Of a stretch of DNA of 64,000 bases, positions 28,014-36,544 are shown piece after piece. The DNA lies in NCBI RefSeq assembly GCF_000169455.1, contig NZ_AAYC01000008.1:124001-188000 (forward strand). Direction: 5' to 3'. Each line of letters starts with the position of its first letter. Position 1 is the stretch's first letter. This DNA comes from Roseobacter sp. SK209-2-6 (lineage in GTDB: Bacteria > Pseudomonadota > Alphaproteobacteria > Rhodobacterales > Rhodobacteraceae). The notes under the pieces are model-generated. The model made no database searches. It was not told the origin of the DNA and saw nothing but the letters and a program-made list of their open reading frames with translations. The position numbers and the translations under genes are program-made.

Positions 28014-28643
28014 ATGGCAAAAGAGATTCCTGATCTCGTAGCCCAGGCACGCGCGGGGACGGGCAAGGGCGCCGCTCGCGCAGCGCGTCGCGCTGGCATG
28101 GTTCCTGGTGTTGTTTATGGTGGCGACGTTGAGCCCCAAGCGATCCAGATTCCCTTCAACGAACTGCTGAAAAAGCTGAAAGCTGGCCAGTTCAAATCCA
28201 CACTGTGGAACCTGAAGGTTGAAGGTCAAGAAGACGTGCGCGTGATCTGCCGTGACGTACAGCGTGATGTTGTCAAAGATCTGCCAACGCACCTCGATCT
28301 GATGCGCCTGCGCCGCACCTCGAAAATCAACCTGTTCATCCCGGTTGAATTCCTGAACGAAGACACCTGCCCAGGCATCAAAAAAGGCGGCATGCTGACT
28401 GTTGTCCGCCCTGAGGTTGAGCTGGTTGTGACCGCTGGCGACATCCCTGAGAAGATCGTAGTTGACCTGGCTGACAAGGCTATCGGCGACGTGATCACCA
28501 TCTCTTCGATCGATCTGCCCGGTGGCTCCAAGCCAACCATCGACCGTGACTTTGTTGTTGCCAACATCGCGGCACCTGGCGGTCTTTCTTCTTCCGATGA
28601 CGAAGACGGTGAAGAAGCCGAAGCAGAAGCTGCAGAAGCATAA
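28014..28643 (+). CDS. rplY: 50S ribosomal protein L25/general stress protein Ctc
   Basis: 209 residues; long Ctc-type L25 with an N-terminal 5S-rRNA-binding domain (about 1-95), a C-terminal beta domain (96-190) and an acidic Glu/Ala tail. TTGGAGA lies before the ATG. It is followed by a strong terminator and then, after two short genes' space, by pth. The rplY-pth neighbourhood is common in bacteria. Confidence 0.95.
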   Translation: MAKEIPDLVAQARAGTGKGAARAARRAGMVPGVVYGGDVEPQAIQIPFNELLKKLKAGQFKSTLWNLKVEGQEDVRVICRDVQRDVVKDLPTHLDLMRLRRTSKINLFIPVEFLNEDTCPGIKKGGMLTVVRPEVELVVTAGDIPEKIVVDLADKAIGDVITISSIDLPGGSKPTIDRDFVVANIAAPGGLSSSDDEDGEEAEAEAAEA

Positions 28644-28673
28644 GATCAGTCCTCCTCCTGGAGGATGTGATGG

Positions 28674-28699
28674 AACGGAGCCCATTGGGCTCCGTTTTT
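28674..28699 (+). terminator. Intrinsic terminator of rplY
   Basis: 8-bp stem CGGAGCCC/GGGCTCCG with a 3-nt loop and TTTTT. Confidence 0.85.
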
Positions 28700-28885
28700 C
28701 TTTTCCCAAAGCTAAAAGTGGCTTCTTGACCATAGATCGCGGGACTGGGTGCCGCCTAGACAGGCAGTAGACAGGTAGGATTTTGATTTAACCCTTAGTT
28801 ACTTCTCTCATCTCTGGTTACCATTCGTTTGTCATTTCTCGGCAAAGCTCGGTTTCGCATGATGAATTAACCGGGGGGTGTTTTC

Positions 28886-29095
28886 ATGTTGAACCAATTG
28901 GATAAGGAAGAGGCCAAGCTGCGTCGAAAGCTGCTGCTGCGTCTCCTCAAAGGCTTTAACTTTGACGCGCCACGTTTTCAGAGCGAAGCGATTTCAGATG
29001 CCATTCCGCGCCAGCTCATGACGGCTGAAACAGAACAGTACAAGAAACGTCATTTCTTGAAACCGGCTGACTACGCCAGGCCATCACTGGCCTAG
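28886..29095 (+). CDS. Small basic hypothetical protein
   Basis: 69 residues; not recognised. It is supported by a strong GGGGGGTG ribosome binding site nine bases before the ATG and by its position on the same strand between rplY and pth. The N-terminal third is highly charged and probably helical (KEEAKLRRKLLLRLLKGF). There are no membrane segments or cysteines. It may be a real small protein, but the evidence is limited to start signals and length. Confidence 0.5.
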   Translation: MLNQLDKEEAKLRRKLLLRLLKGFNFDAPRFQSEAISDAIPRQLMTAETEQYKKRHFLKPADYARPSLA

Positions 29096-29213
29096 CCGCC
29101 TCTATTTTCAAGCGCACAACAGAGCATGGCTGGATTTTCTCCGTCATAAAGGCCATATGGCCAGAGCGGGCCGGGCAAGTCCCCCCGCTCAAATCTGATT
29201 GGTGAGGCATCAA

Positions 29214-29912
29214 ATGAAACTCTTTGTCGGGCTTGGAAATCCGGGCCAGAAATATGCTCAGAACCGACACAACATCGGTTTCATGGCCCTGGATCAGATT
29301 GCATCGGATCATGGGTTTTCGCCGTGGAAGTCCAAATTCCAAGGCGAAATCTGCGAAGGCAATCTTACCGGTAACAAGGTCCTTTCGCTGAAACCACAAA
29401 CCTTCATGAACCTCTCAGGGCAGGCCGTGGGTGAAGCCATACGCTTTTACAAACTCACCACGGCTGATGTGGTGGTGTTTCACGACGAATTGGATCTTGC
29501 GCCGGGCAAGTGTCGTTTCAAGCAGGGCGGTGGCCATGCTGGGCACAATGGGCTGCGTTCAATCCATTCGCATATCGGAGCCGACTATGCCCGAGTGCGC
29601 CTGGGGATCGGGCATCCCGGTCACAAAGATGCGGTCTCGGGCTATGTATTGCGCGACTTCCCAAAAGCCGACGCCAATTGGCTGGATGACCTCTTGCGGG
29701 GGATCTCCGACGGGGCTGCACAGCTGGCCGCAGGAGATAGCGGTAAATTCATGAATGCGGTCGCTCTTAGGGTGGCACCTCCCCGCAGCTCTGGGTCTCA
29801 GAAACCCGAGAAAGCGAAATCGGCTCCCTCTTCCACCGAAACAACGGGGGGCCCTTCCCCTCAAGAAGATGCCCGCTCCCCACTTGAACGCTTGGTTGAC
29901 AAATTCCGCTGA
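29214..29912 (+). CDS. pth: Peptidyl-tRNA hydrolase
   Basis: 232 residues from the ATG at 29214; an in-frame start 15 bases upstream has no better signal. It recycles peptidyl-tRNAs by cleaving the ester bond. The catalytic His19 is in NRHNIGFM and the Asp in VVFHDELDL; the substrate-binding Asn residues are in GLGNPG, MNLSG and GHNGLRSI. The enzyme core ends near residue 188. The remaining 40 or so residues are a Ser/Pro/Lys-rich extension ending LERLVDKFR. Confidence 0.96.
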   Translation: MKLFVGLGNPGQKYAQNRHNIGFMALDQIASDHGFSPWKSKFQGEICEGNLTGNKVLSLKPQTFMNLSGQAVGEAIRFYKLTTADVVVFHDELDLAPGKCRFKQGGGHAGHNGLRSIHSHIGADYARVRLGIGHPGHKDAVSGYVLRDFPKADANWLDDLLRGISDGAAQLAAGDSGKFMNAVALRVAPPRSSGSQKPEKAKSAPSSTETTGGPSPQEDARSPLERLVDKFR

Positions 29913-29988
29913 TCGCAACCTTCCGTGGCGTCGTCTTTGCCCCAACGGCTGACAGGGACTATGCCTGAAACCTACGGGAGGGATCGAT

Positions 29989-31152
29989 ATGCGACAGTTT
30001 TTCAAACTTCTTCTTCGCGGTCTTTTGGCTGGGGCCGTCGTCGTGGCAGCGCTGGCATTTTGGAAATGGGACGAAATTCAGCGCCTACTTGCGGTTAACT
30101 CTCTGTTCTCAGAAGAAAAGATCGTTGCCAATTTCTCCAATATGGAAGGCGCGTTCCTAACAACACCGATTTCGCGGGGAGATGCCGCTGTCAGCGAGCT
30201 ACCAAACGGCGCTGAAATGGAGTTGCCCACCGAGGTTTCTGACTGGATCGAAGAGCGATCGGTGACCTCTCTCTTGGTTCTGAAAGCCGGAGAGATCCGC
30301 CATGAGAGTTACCACTTGGGCACAAAGGCAAGCGATCGGCGCATTTCCTGGTCCGTCGCCAAGAGCTATCTTTCCGCTTTATTCGGCGTTCTTCTGGAGG
30401 AGGGCAAAATCGCATCGATTGATGACCCGGTCACCAAATACGCCCCCCTTCTGAAAGGCAGCGCCTATGAGGGGGCCAGCATTCGCAATGTGCTGAACAT
30501 GGCCAGCGGTGTCACCTTTGATGAGGACTACCTCGACTATGATTCAGACATCAACCGCATGGGTCGCGAAATCGCCCTGGGCGGCACTCTAGATCAGTTC
30601 TCTGCCGCCTTGAACGAGAGTTTCGCAACGCCAGGTGAGACCTGGCAATATGTCTCTATCGACACGCATGTGATTGGTATGGTGATCCGGGGTGCCACCG
30701 GGCAGAATATCGCAGATCTGATGCAAGAGAAGATCATCGCGCCACTGGGATTGGAACGTGACCTTTACTACGTCACTGATGGGGAGGGGGTTGCCTTTGT
30801 GCTTGGCGGCCTCAACATCACAACCCGTGACTATGCTAGATTTGGCCAGATGATCGAACAAGATGGCCAGTTTGGGGGCAAACAAATCGTGCCCAGCGAC
30901 TGGATCAAAGCCTCAACCGCCGCAACCGCGCCGACCAAACCCGGCAAAATCGGTTACGGGTATCAATGGTGGATCCCCATTGGCGCCACGGAAGGGGAGT
31001 TCTTGGCTCGCGGTGTCTATGGTCAGTATATTTACATAAACCAACCATTGGATGTCGTGATTGTTTCCACCGCCGCGGATCGCAAATTCCGCGAAAAGGG
31101 GATCAATCGGATGAATATCGAAATCTTCCGCAAGATAGCAGGAATGCTGTAA
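29989..31152 (+). CDS. Membrane-anchored serine hydrolase (beta-lactamase class C fold)
   Basis: 387 residues. An N-terminal hydrophobic helix (about 7-25) acts as an anchor or uncleaved signal. The nucleophile motif is S122-V-A-K125 (SxxK), with a Tyr in the WQYVSIDTH region near 222 as the likely second catalytic element. The GYGYQWW and GVYGQYIYI segments resemble 6-aminohexanoate-dimer hydrolase (NylB)-type esterases. The substrate cannot be inferred. A GGGAGGGATCG site precedes the ATG, and the next gene follows after 9 bp, possibly co-transcribed. Confidence 0.82.
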   Translation: MRQFFKLLLRGLLAGAVVVAALAFWKWDEIQRLLAVNSLFSEEKIVANFSNMEGAFLTTPISRGDAAVSELPNGAEMELPTEVSDWIEERSVTSLLVLKAGEIRHESYHLGTKASDRRISWSVAKSYLSALFGVLLEEGKIASIDDPVTKYAPLLKGSAYEGASIRNVLNMASGVTFDEDYLDYDSDINRMGREIALGGTLDQFSAALNESFATPGETWQYVSIDTHVIGMVIRGATGQNIADLMQEKIIAPLGLERDLYYVTDGEGVAFVLGGLNITTRDYARFGQMIEQDGQFGGKQIVPSDWIKASTAATAPTKPGKIGYGYQWWIPIGATEGEFLARGVYGQYIYINQPLDVVIVSTAADRKFREKGINRMNIEIFRKIAGML

Positions 31153-31161
31153 CCTGCCCCT

Positions 31162-31545
31162 ATGAAACCAGATCCAAGCATCAATGTCCTTGGCGGGGTG
31201 CTCGCACCCTGCTCCACCGAACCCTTGACCGGCTTTTTCCGCGATGGCTCCTGCAACACCTGCACCGAGGATCACGGAAGCCATACTGTTTGTGCTATCA
31301 TGACAGCAGAGTTCCTGGCCTATTCAAAATATGTCGGAAACGATCTCTCGACACCGCAGCCCGCGTTTGGCTTCCTAGGCCTGAACCCAGGCGATCACTG
31401 GTGCCTTTGTGCCTCGCGGTTTTTGCAGGCGGCGGAAGAAGGCTGCGCACCCAAAGTCAATCTGGAGGCTACACATCAGCGCGCCCTGGACATCGTTCCC
31501 TTGACCATATTGGAAGCACATGCGGCCACTGGAGGGGCTGCGTAA
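31162..31545 (+). CDS. DUF2237 family protein
   Basis: 127 residues; no known function. The family pattern is clear: NVLGGVLAPCSTEPLTGFFR, a Cys pair in CNTCTEDHGSHTVC, then NDLSTPQP and GDHWCLCASRFLQA. The six conserved cysteines suggest metal binding, but this is inference. It follows the serine hydrolase gene by 9 bp on the same strand. Confidence 0.85.
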   Translation: MKPDPSINVLGGVLAPCSTEPLTGFFRDGSCNTCTEDHGSHTVCAIMTAEFLAYSKYVGNDLSTPQPAFGFLGLNPGDHWCLCASRFLQAAEEGCAPKVNLEATHQRALDIVPLTILEAHAATGGAA

Positions 31546-31674
31546 AATTACAGGAAAAGACGGGTCATTGACCTTTCTTCCCCAAAGCCGCTATGGCTGC
31601 TTTATCACCAGCCCCGCTACCTCCTCGGTCCGCTCATGCCAGCTCCCTTTCATGAAGATAGACAGGAGACAGTC

Positions 31675-31995
31675 ATGAGCTATATCGCCATGAACCGGTT
31701 TAAGATCCGCCCAGGCCGCGAAACCGATTTTGAAAACATCTGGAAAGAGCGGGAATCCCGCTTGAACGAACTGGCAGGCTTTCGCGAGTTCCGCCTCCTA
31801 AAAGGCCCCGCGACAGAGGAATTTCAGCTCTATTCCAGCCATGTCATCTGGGACAGCCGCGAAGATTTTGAGGCCTGGACCAAATCTGAGCAATTCCGCG
31901 CCTCCCATCGCAACGCCGGTAAGCGTGAAGGTGAGAGTCCGATCCTAGGTCATCCACAATTTGAAGGCTTTGAGACCGTCTTGCACGAGGCGTGA
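31675..31995 (+). CDS. Antibiotic-biosynthesis/heme-degrading monooxygenase-type protein
   Basis: 106 residues from the ATG at 31675 (ACAGGAGA upstream); a 13-residue extension upstream is not family-like. ABM ferredoxin-like fold: MNRFKIRPGRETDFENIW, then GFREFRLLKG, SHVIWDSREDFEAWTKSEQF and FRASHRN. The last His matches the position of the heme-ligating His of IsdG/HmuD-type enzymes, and the N-terminal Asn (MNRF) is also of that type. Heme degradation is therefore likely but not proven. No heme-uptake genes are adjacent. Confidence 0.75.
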   Translation: MSYIAMNRFKIRPGRETDFENIWKERESRLNELAGFREFRLLKGPATEEFQLYSSHVIWDSREDFEAWTKSEQFRASHRNAGKREGESPILGHPQFEGFETVLHEA

Positions 31996-32033
31996 CTGGT
32001 AGAGGAAAGTCAAAGACACCTTTCCAAAGAATA

Positions 32034-32060
32034 GGGCTGCCATGAATTTCATGGCAGCCC
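32034..32060. terminator. Bidirectional hairpin between convergent genes
   Basis: Near-perfect inverted repeat with 13-bp arms (GGGCTGCCATGAA and its complement) around a single T. It sits between the monooxygenase gene (+) and the ammonium channel-chemoreceptor gene (-). T-rich flanks are weak in both directions. Confidence 0.6.
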
Positions 32061-32081
32061 TTGTTCGGGCTCTGGCTCCCC

Positions 32082-34550
32082 CTAAGACCCCGTAGCCTTG
32101 CGGGCAGATGTCTCATCCGTTGAGTCTTCGGTATTTTCTGCGTTGGAGCTATGTTGCTCCTGCTCTTGCCAGTCGCGATCTTGCTGAGTTTCTTCATTAT
32201 CTAGAATGAAACCCTGCATGGAACCCGAGAGGGCATTGGAAAGATCGGCAACGGACTCCGCCTCTTTGGTGAGATTCTCTGCATCCTCTGCACTGGACTC
32301 GGCACTGTTTTGCAGGCTCAGAGCGACTTCGATACTCTCCCCCAGCTTCGCTTCGTTTTCTTTGGTTCTTTCCAAAACCACCGCGGCCTGCCCCTGCACA
32401 TGCTGAATAGAACGCGCCACGGTTGAGGCACTCTTGGAAGCGCGCTCCATCCGGTTGGAGATATCGTCAGTCACTTCACGTTGGGAGTTCACAGCTGTTG
32501 TGATGCTCTCTACAGCGCCATGAATCGTGGTCATCAATCCGGTAATTTGCCCAATGATCGAAGAGGCATCGTCGGATTGGTTACGCATGCGTCCGATCCG
32601 GTTTTTGATTTCCTCTGCTGCGTTCCCCGTTTCAATCGCCAAGCTCCGTACCTGCGCAGCCACAATCGCGAAGCCTTTACCGGATTCGCCTGCGCGGGCG
32701 GCCTCGATGGAGGCATTGATTGCAAGCATATTGGTCTGAAGAGTGATCTTCTGGATCAGCTCGATCACGGTCTCGATTTCACGGGAAGCGTCCGACAGAG
32801 CCCCCATTGTTGCGACTGCCTCATTCGAGAGGGTGTTCGCTTGTTGCGTTACTTCGCTGGTAGAATCGGTGTTTTGAGAGATTTCCTTGATGGCCAACAT
32901 CAACCCGCTGATTGCCTCTGTCACAGAGGCAACCTCCCCTGACATACCATCTGCACTATCGGTAATCAGGGTGACCTCTTTCAGGATCTCAGTGGCCGTC
33001 TCGCGGTTGTCTCTGGCATTCTCACCCATTGCAGAAGCGTGATCCTTCACCTCTACCGACAATGTGCTGGTGCCCTGTGCTTCGCGGCGAAATTGGCTGG
33101 AGAGACGCTCCAACCCGGCGGAGGATTTCTGCATCTGCTCCGCATGATCCCGGATCCCCAGCACCATCGAATGTACCTGAGCAATGAAAGGGTTAAAAAG
33201 CGTTGCGAGTTCCGCCGCCTCATCACCCGAAGTTTCATCAAAACGGCGGCTAAGGTTCACCTGACCTCTGGTCATCTCGATGAGGCTTTCTTGCAAGGCA
33301 CCGGTCCCCAGCGAAGCGCCATGCTCCGTTACATTGAGACCTGTGATCTCCGCCTCTGCAGTCACCCGGATCCCAAGTGTCATGTCCACGAGCTTGAAGA
33401 AAACCAGGCTGACGCCAAAGGCCCAGACAAAGGTAATTCCAACGCCTTCTAGCTGTACCAGCGCCTGTTCCCAGGCAGAGGCCGCGACCAATTTGTCCGG
33501 CAGAGCGAAGAAGGCCAACAGGACCGTGCCCCAAGCGCCGCAAACGCCATGGACAGATACCGCTCCAACAACGTCATCCAGCTTGAGCACACGCTCAATG
33601 AAACGCTCGGACAAAACGACCAGAACACCAGCACTCAGGCCAATGACGAGCGCGCCATGTGCCCCGACCGCATCACAGCCTGCTGTGATCGCGACCAAGC
33701 CCCCTAGGCTGCCGTTGATTGGGCGATGGGCGACCTTGTAGCCATCAATCATGATGCCAAGCACAAGCCCACCCAAACCGCCAAAACAGGCCGCAACAAG
33801 AGTGTTAAAGATGATATGGGCAATAGCCGGATCAGAGGCTGTGGTGGACCCGCCATTGAAGCCAATCCAGCCAACCCAGAGCGCAATTGCCCCGGCTGTA
33901 GCCAGAACATAGCTGTGCCCCTGGATCTGATTGACCTCGCCATTCTCCGAGAACTTGCCAATTCGCGCGCCCAGAATGATGATGGCAGCCAGGGCGACCC
34001 AGCCGCCCACAGAGTGAACAACCGTAGAGCCTGCAAAGTCGATAAAACCCTTGTCGGCCAGATAGGCTGGATTATCGCCATTGAGCAGATTGCCCCAGGC
34101 CCAGTGGCCGCTGACCGGATAGACAACAAGCACGATGAAGACCGCGGCTATCCAGTAGGCATGGAACTTCATACGCTCGGCAACAGATCCCGACATGATG
34201 GTTGCAACTGTTCCGGCAAAGACCGCCTGGAACACAAAGAAGGTGTATTGCCAGTCTTCCACACCATCAAAGGCAAAGGTATCGGTGCCGATCAGCCCAG
34301 CCCAGGAAGTCCCAAACATCAGCCCAAAGCCAAGCAAATAGAATGCGGAGACAGAGACGAGAAAATCGATAACGTTTTTCTGAGCAACGTTAATGCTATT
34401 CTTGGATCGCGACATTCCGGCTTCTATCAGCAGAAATCCTGCCTGCATGATGAGAACCAAAGCAGCGGCGATAAGTGTCCAAGTGTGGTTGCTTGAAACT
34501 TGAAGTTGATCAAGTGTTGCAAACACCTCGTCAAGGGCGGGACTTTGCAT
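32082..34550 (-). CDS. Ammonium channel fused to HAMP-like and chemoreceptor signalling domains
   Basis: 822 residues in one uninterrupted frame. Residues about 1-395 are a complete Amt/MEP ammonium channel with eleven predicted helices. The gate Phe pair (F107/F111, F231), twin pore histidines H179 (DFAGSTVVHS) and H334 (VSVHGVCG), D171, W152 and S235 match the AmtB functional residues. Residues about 415-465 (EMTRGQVNLSRRFDETSGDEAAELATLFNPF, split here as seen) resemble a HAMP module directly after the last helix. Residues 470-780 are an MCP coiled coil with the hairpin tip at 604-640 (NMLAINASIEAARAGESGKG, then FAIVAAQVRSLA). In the tip, Gln replaces the usual Glu of the AxEVR motif. Likely role: an ammonium transceptor that reports channel occupancy to the chemotaxis machinery. 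GAGG precedes the ATG. No glnK lies nearby. Confidence 0.93.
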   Translation of the reverse strand: MQSPALDEVFATLDQLQVSSNHTWTLIAAALVLIMQAGFLLIEAGMSRSKNSINVAQKNVIDFLVSVSAFYLLGFGLMFGTSWAGLIGTDTFAFDGVEDWQYTFFVFQAVFAGTVATIMSGSVAERMKFHAYWIAAVFIVLVVYPVSGHWAWGNLLNGDNPAYLADKGFIDFAGSTVVHSVGGWVALAAIIILGARIGKFSENGEVNQIQGHSYVLATAGAIALWVGWIGFNGGSTTASDPAIAHIIFNTLVAACFGGLGGLVLGIMIDGYKVAHRPINGSLGGLVAITAGCDAVGAHGALVIGLSAGVLVVLSERFIERVLKLDDVVGAVSVHGVCGAWGTVLLAFFALPDKLVAASAWEQALVQLEGVGITFVWAFGVSLVFFKLVDMTLGIRVTAEAEITGLNVTEHGASLGTGALQESLIEMTRGQVNLSRRFDETSGDEAAELATLFNPFIAQVHSMVLGIRDHAEQMQKSSAGLERLSSQFRREAQGTSTLSVEVKDHASAMGENARDNRETATEILKEVTLITDSADGMSGEVASVTEAISGLMLAIKEISQNTDSTSEVTQQANTLSNEAVATMGALSDASREIETVIELIQKITLQTNMLAINASIEAARAGESGKGFAIVAAQVRSLAIETGNAAEEIKNRIGRMRNQSDDASSIIGQITGLMTTIHGAVESITTAVNSQREVTDDISNRMERASKSASTVARSIQHVQGQAAVVLERTKENEAKLGESIEVALSLQNSAESSAEDAENLTKEAESVADLSNALSGSMQGFILDNEETQQDRDWQEQEQHSSNAENTEDSTDETSARKATGS

Positions 34551-34623
34551 TGAAACCTCGGCACAAAAAACAGTTACCGGGCTAAGCTACTCAGAAGTTC
34601 ATAAGACATAGTGAATATCCAGC

Positions 34624-34657
34624 TTTTAGGGGATTTATTCGCCGCTCTCCCCTAAAA
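34624..34657. promoter_or_regulatory. Inverted repeat upstream of the Amt-chemoreceptor gene
   Basis: TTTTAGGGGA (34624-34633) and its exact complement TCCCCTAAAA (34648-34657), with centres 24 bp apart, 74-107 bp upstream of the start codon. It lies between the trpB terminator and the gene, so it may be an operator or a structured leader element. No sigma-54 promoter was seen. Confidence 0.4.
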
Positions 34658-34661
34658 CGAA

Positions 34662-34693
34662 AGAAACACCACCTAATACAAGGCGGTGTTTCT
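34662..34693 (-). terminator. Intrinsic terminator of trpB
   Basis: 13-bp stem AGAAACACCGCCT/AGGTGGTGTTTCT on the minus strand (one G-U pair, 6-nt loop), followed by TTCGTTTT. This separates trpB from the Amt-chemoreceptor gene. Confidence 0.8.
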
Positions 34694-34725
34694 GCGACTT
34701 AGCTAAGCGTTTTCACAAATCAGCA

Positions 34726-35985
34726 CTAGTCCTCTAGGTTGCGCCCCTCTTCAGTGTCCGACATGTCGAACCCAAGATGGCGGGCAACTGTAAAGACATC
34801 CTTGTCGCCGCGGCCACACATGTTCATCACAATGATATGGTCATTTGGCAGTTCAGGAGCGATCTTCATCACATGGGCCAATGCGTGGCTTGGTTCCAAT
34901 GCCGGAATGATGCCTTCCATGGCGCAACACAGCTGGAAGGCCTCCAGCGCTTCCTTATCCGTGATAGAGACATATTCAGCGCGGCCGGTTTCATGCAGCC
35001 AGGAGTGCTCGGGCCCAATTCCTGGATAATCCAGCCCGGCAGAGATCGAGAAGCCCTCTTGAATCTGGCCATCTTCGTCCTGCAGCAGATAGGTGCGGTT
35101 GCCATGCAGCACACCTGGGCGCCCACCGGTCAGCGAGGCGCAGTGCTGCATACGATCATCAACGCCTTTGCCACCGGCCTCGACTCCGATAATTTTCACG
35201 CTGGAATCATCGAGGAAGGGGTGAAACAGGCCAATCGCATTGGAGCCACCACCAATCGCAGCAATCACGGTGTCGGGCAGACGGCCTTCACCCTCTTGCT
35301 CTGCTAGTTGCCAACGCACCTCTTTGCCGATGATGGATTGGAAGTCGCGAACAAGCGCCGGATAGGGATGCGGACCTGCGGCGGTACCGATGCAATAGAA
35401 AGTGTCGCGCACATTGGTCACCCAGTCGCGCAGGGCGTCGTTCATGGCATCTTTGAGCGTTCCACGCCCGGACGTCACGGGAATGACCTCAGCCCCCAAC
35501 AAGCGCATACGGAAAACATTCGGAGCCTGGCGCTTAACGTCATGCGCGCCCATGTAGACCACACATTTCAATCCGAATTTCGCGCAAACAGTGGCGGTCG
35601 CGACCCCATGTTGCCCGGCACCGGTTTCCGCAATGATCCTGGTCTTGCCCATGCGGCGCGCCAGCAAGATCTGACCCAACACGTTGTTCACCTTATGGGC
35701 GCCCGTGTGGTTCAGCTCATCGCGCTTCATATAGACCTTTGCACCACCAAGATGGGCGCTTAGCCGTTCCGCGTGATAAAGCGGGCTTGGGCGGCCGACA
35801 TAGTGCTTCCACAGCGAATCCATTTCGGCCCAGAAAGAGGGATCATCCTTTGCCTTATTGTACTCTTCTTCCAGGCTCAGGATCAGCGGCATCAGCGTCT
35901 CGGAGACAAAACGTCCACCAAAGATGCCAAAACGCCCCTGCTCATCCGGCCCGTTCATAAAGCTGTTGAAAAGATCGTCGGCCAT
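34726..35985 (-). CDS. trpB: Tryptophan synthase beta subunit
   Basis: 419 residues from the ATG at 35985 (AAAGGGAAGAACC upstream, [20 protein letters not shown]); the reading frame stays open a further 43 codons but that part is not family-like. PLP-dependent enzyme joining indole and serine. The PLP lysine is in HTGAHKVNN and the phosphate-binding loop is GGGSNAIG. It is unlinked from trpA, which lies about 9 kb away on the other strand, and no trpF is adjacent. Its terminator follows. Confidence 0.97.
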   Translation of the reverse strand: MADDLFNSFMNGPDEQGRFGIFGGRFVSETLMPLILSLEEEYNKAKDDPSFWAEMDSLWKHYVGRPSPLYHAERLSAHLGGAKVYMKRDELNHTGAHKVNNVLGQILLARRMGKTRIIAETGAGQHGVATATVCAKFGLKCVVYMGAHDVKRQAPNVFRMRLLGAEVIPVTSGRGTLKDAMNDALRDWVTNVRDTFYCIGTAAGPHPYPALVRDFQSIIGKEVRWQLAEQEGEGRLPDTVIAAIGGGSNAIGLFHPFLDDSSVKIIGVEAGGKGVDDRMQHCASLTGGRPGVLHGNRTYLLQDEDGQIQEGFSISAGLDYPGIGPEHSWLHETGRAEYVSITDKEALEAFQLCCAMEGIIPALEPSHALAHVMKIAPELPNDHIIVMNMCGRGDKDVFTVARHLGFDMSDTEEGRNLED

Positions 35986-36108
35986 GGTTCTTCCCTTTAT
36001 CGCAGCACCAGACATGACTATCGCGCGCGCTTCTGCGGGTAAAGGGAGTGGAATGGATTTAGCCAGCCAGATCCGGGGAATTCCATCCCCTCCCGCCCCT
36101 GAAACGCG

Positions 36109-36137
36109 AAACACCCCTGCATTCTGCAGAGGTGTTT
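36109..36137 (-). terminator. Intrinsic terminator after the DUF1127 gene
   Basis: Minus-strand stem AAACACCTCTGCA/TGCAGGGGTGTTT with one U-G pair and a 3-nt loop, followed by TTTCG. It lies 49 bp after the stop codon. Confidence 0.7.
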
Positions 36138-36185
36138 AGACGTTTTACTGTGTCTACAGGTACGAAGCCCTGACCAAACAGCAAA

Positions 36186-36398
36186 TTAGCCGTGGTAAAC
36201 GTGCTTATACGCGATCTCGGCGATGTCACAGCGGCGCAGACCGATATCTGCCAACTCACGGTTGGTCAGCCGCGACAGTTCCGCATAAGTACGCTTGTAC
36301 TCACGGCTGCGGGCCCAATTGACCCCTACCTGTGCAGCAAAGGCGCGCAGGCGCGCAAAGAGGGTGAATTCTGCGGCGGTGTTCTGGACAAAAGCCAT
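36186..36398 (-). CDS. DUF1127 small protein
   Basis: 70 residues, basic. The DUF1127 core is the C-terminal half: YAELSRLTNRELADIGLRRCDI. Members of this family in alphaproteobacteria are short Arg-rich proteins, some implicated in RNA turnover or in phosphate and stress physiology. No specific role can be assigned here. AAAGGAAAA precedes the ATG. It is a single gene with its own terminator. Confidence 0.88.
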   Translation of the reverse strand: MAFVQNTAAEFTLFARLRAFAAQVGVNWARSREYKRTYAELSRLTNRELADIGLRRCDIAEIAYKHVYHG

Positions 36399-36544
36399 AT
36401 TCGATTTTCCTTTTTCTCTGACCGGGACCCATTCCCCAGTCCTTTTCAGTGACCTTTTAGGTACAGCTGAAATAAAGGATTTCTTTTGGCGCTAACAACC
36501 ACCGCTTCGGTCAACCCGCTATGCACTCAGCGCATGGGAGTGCT

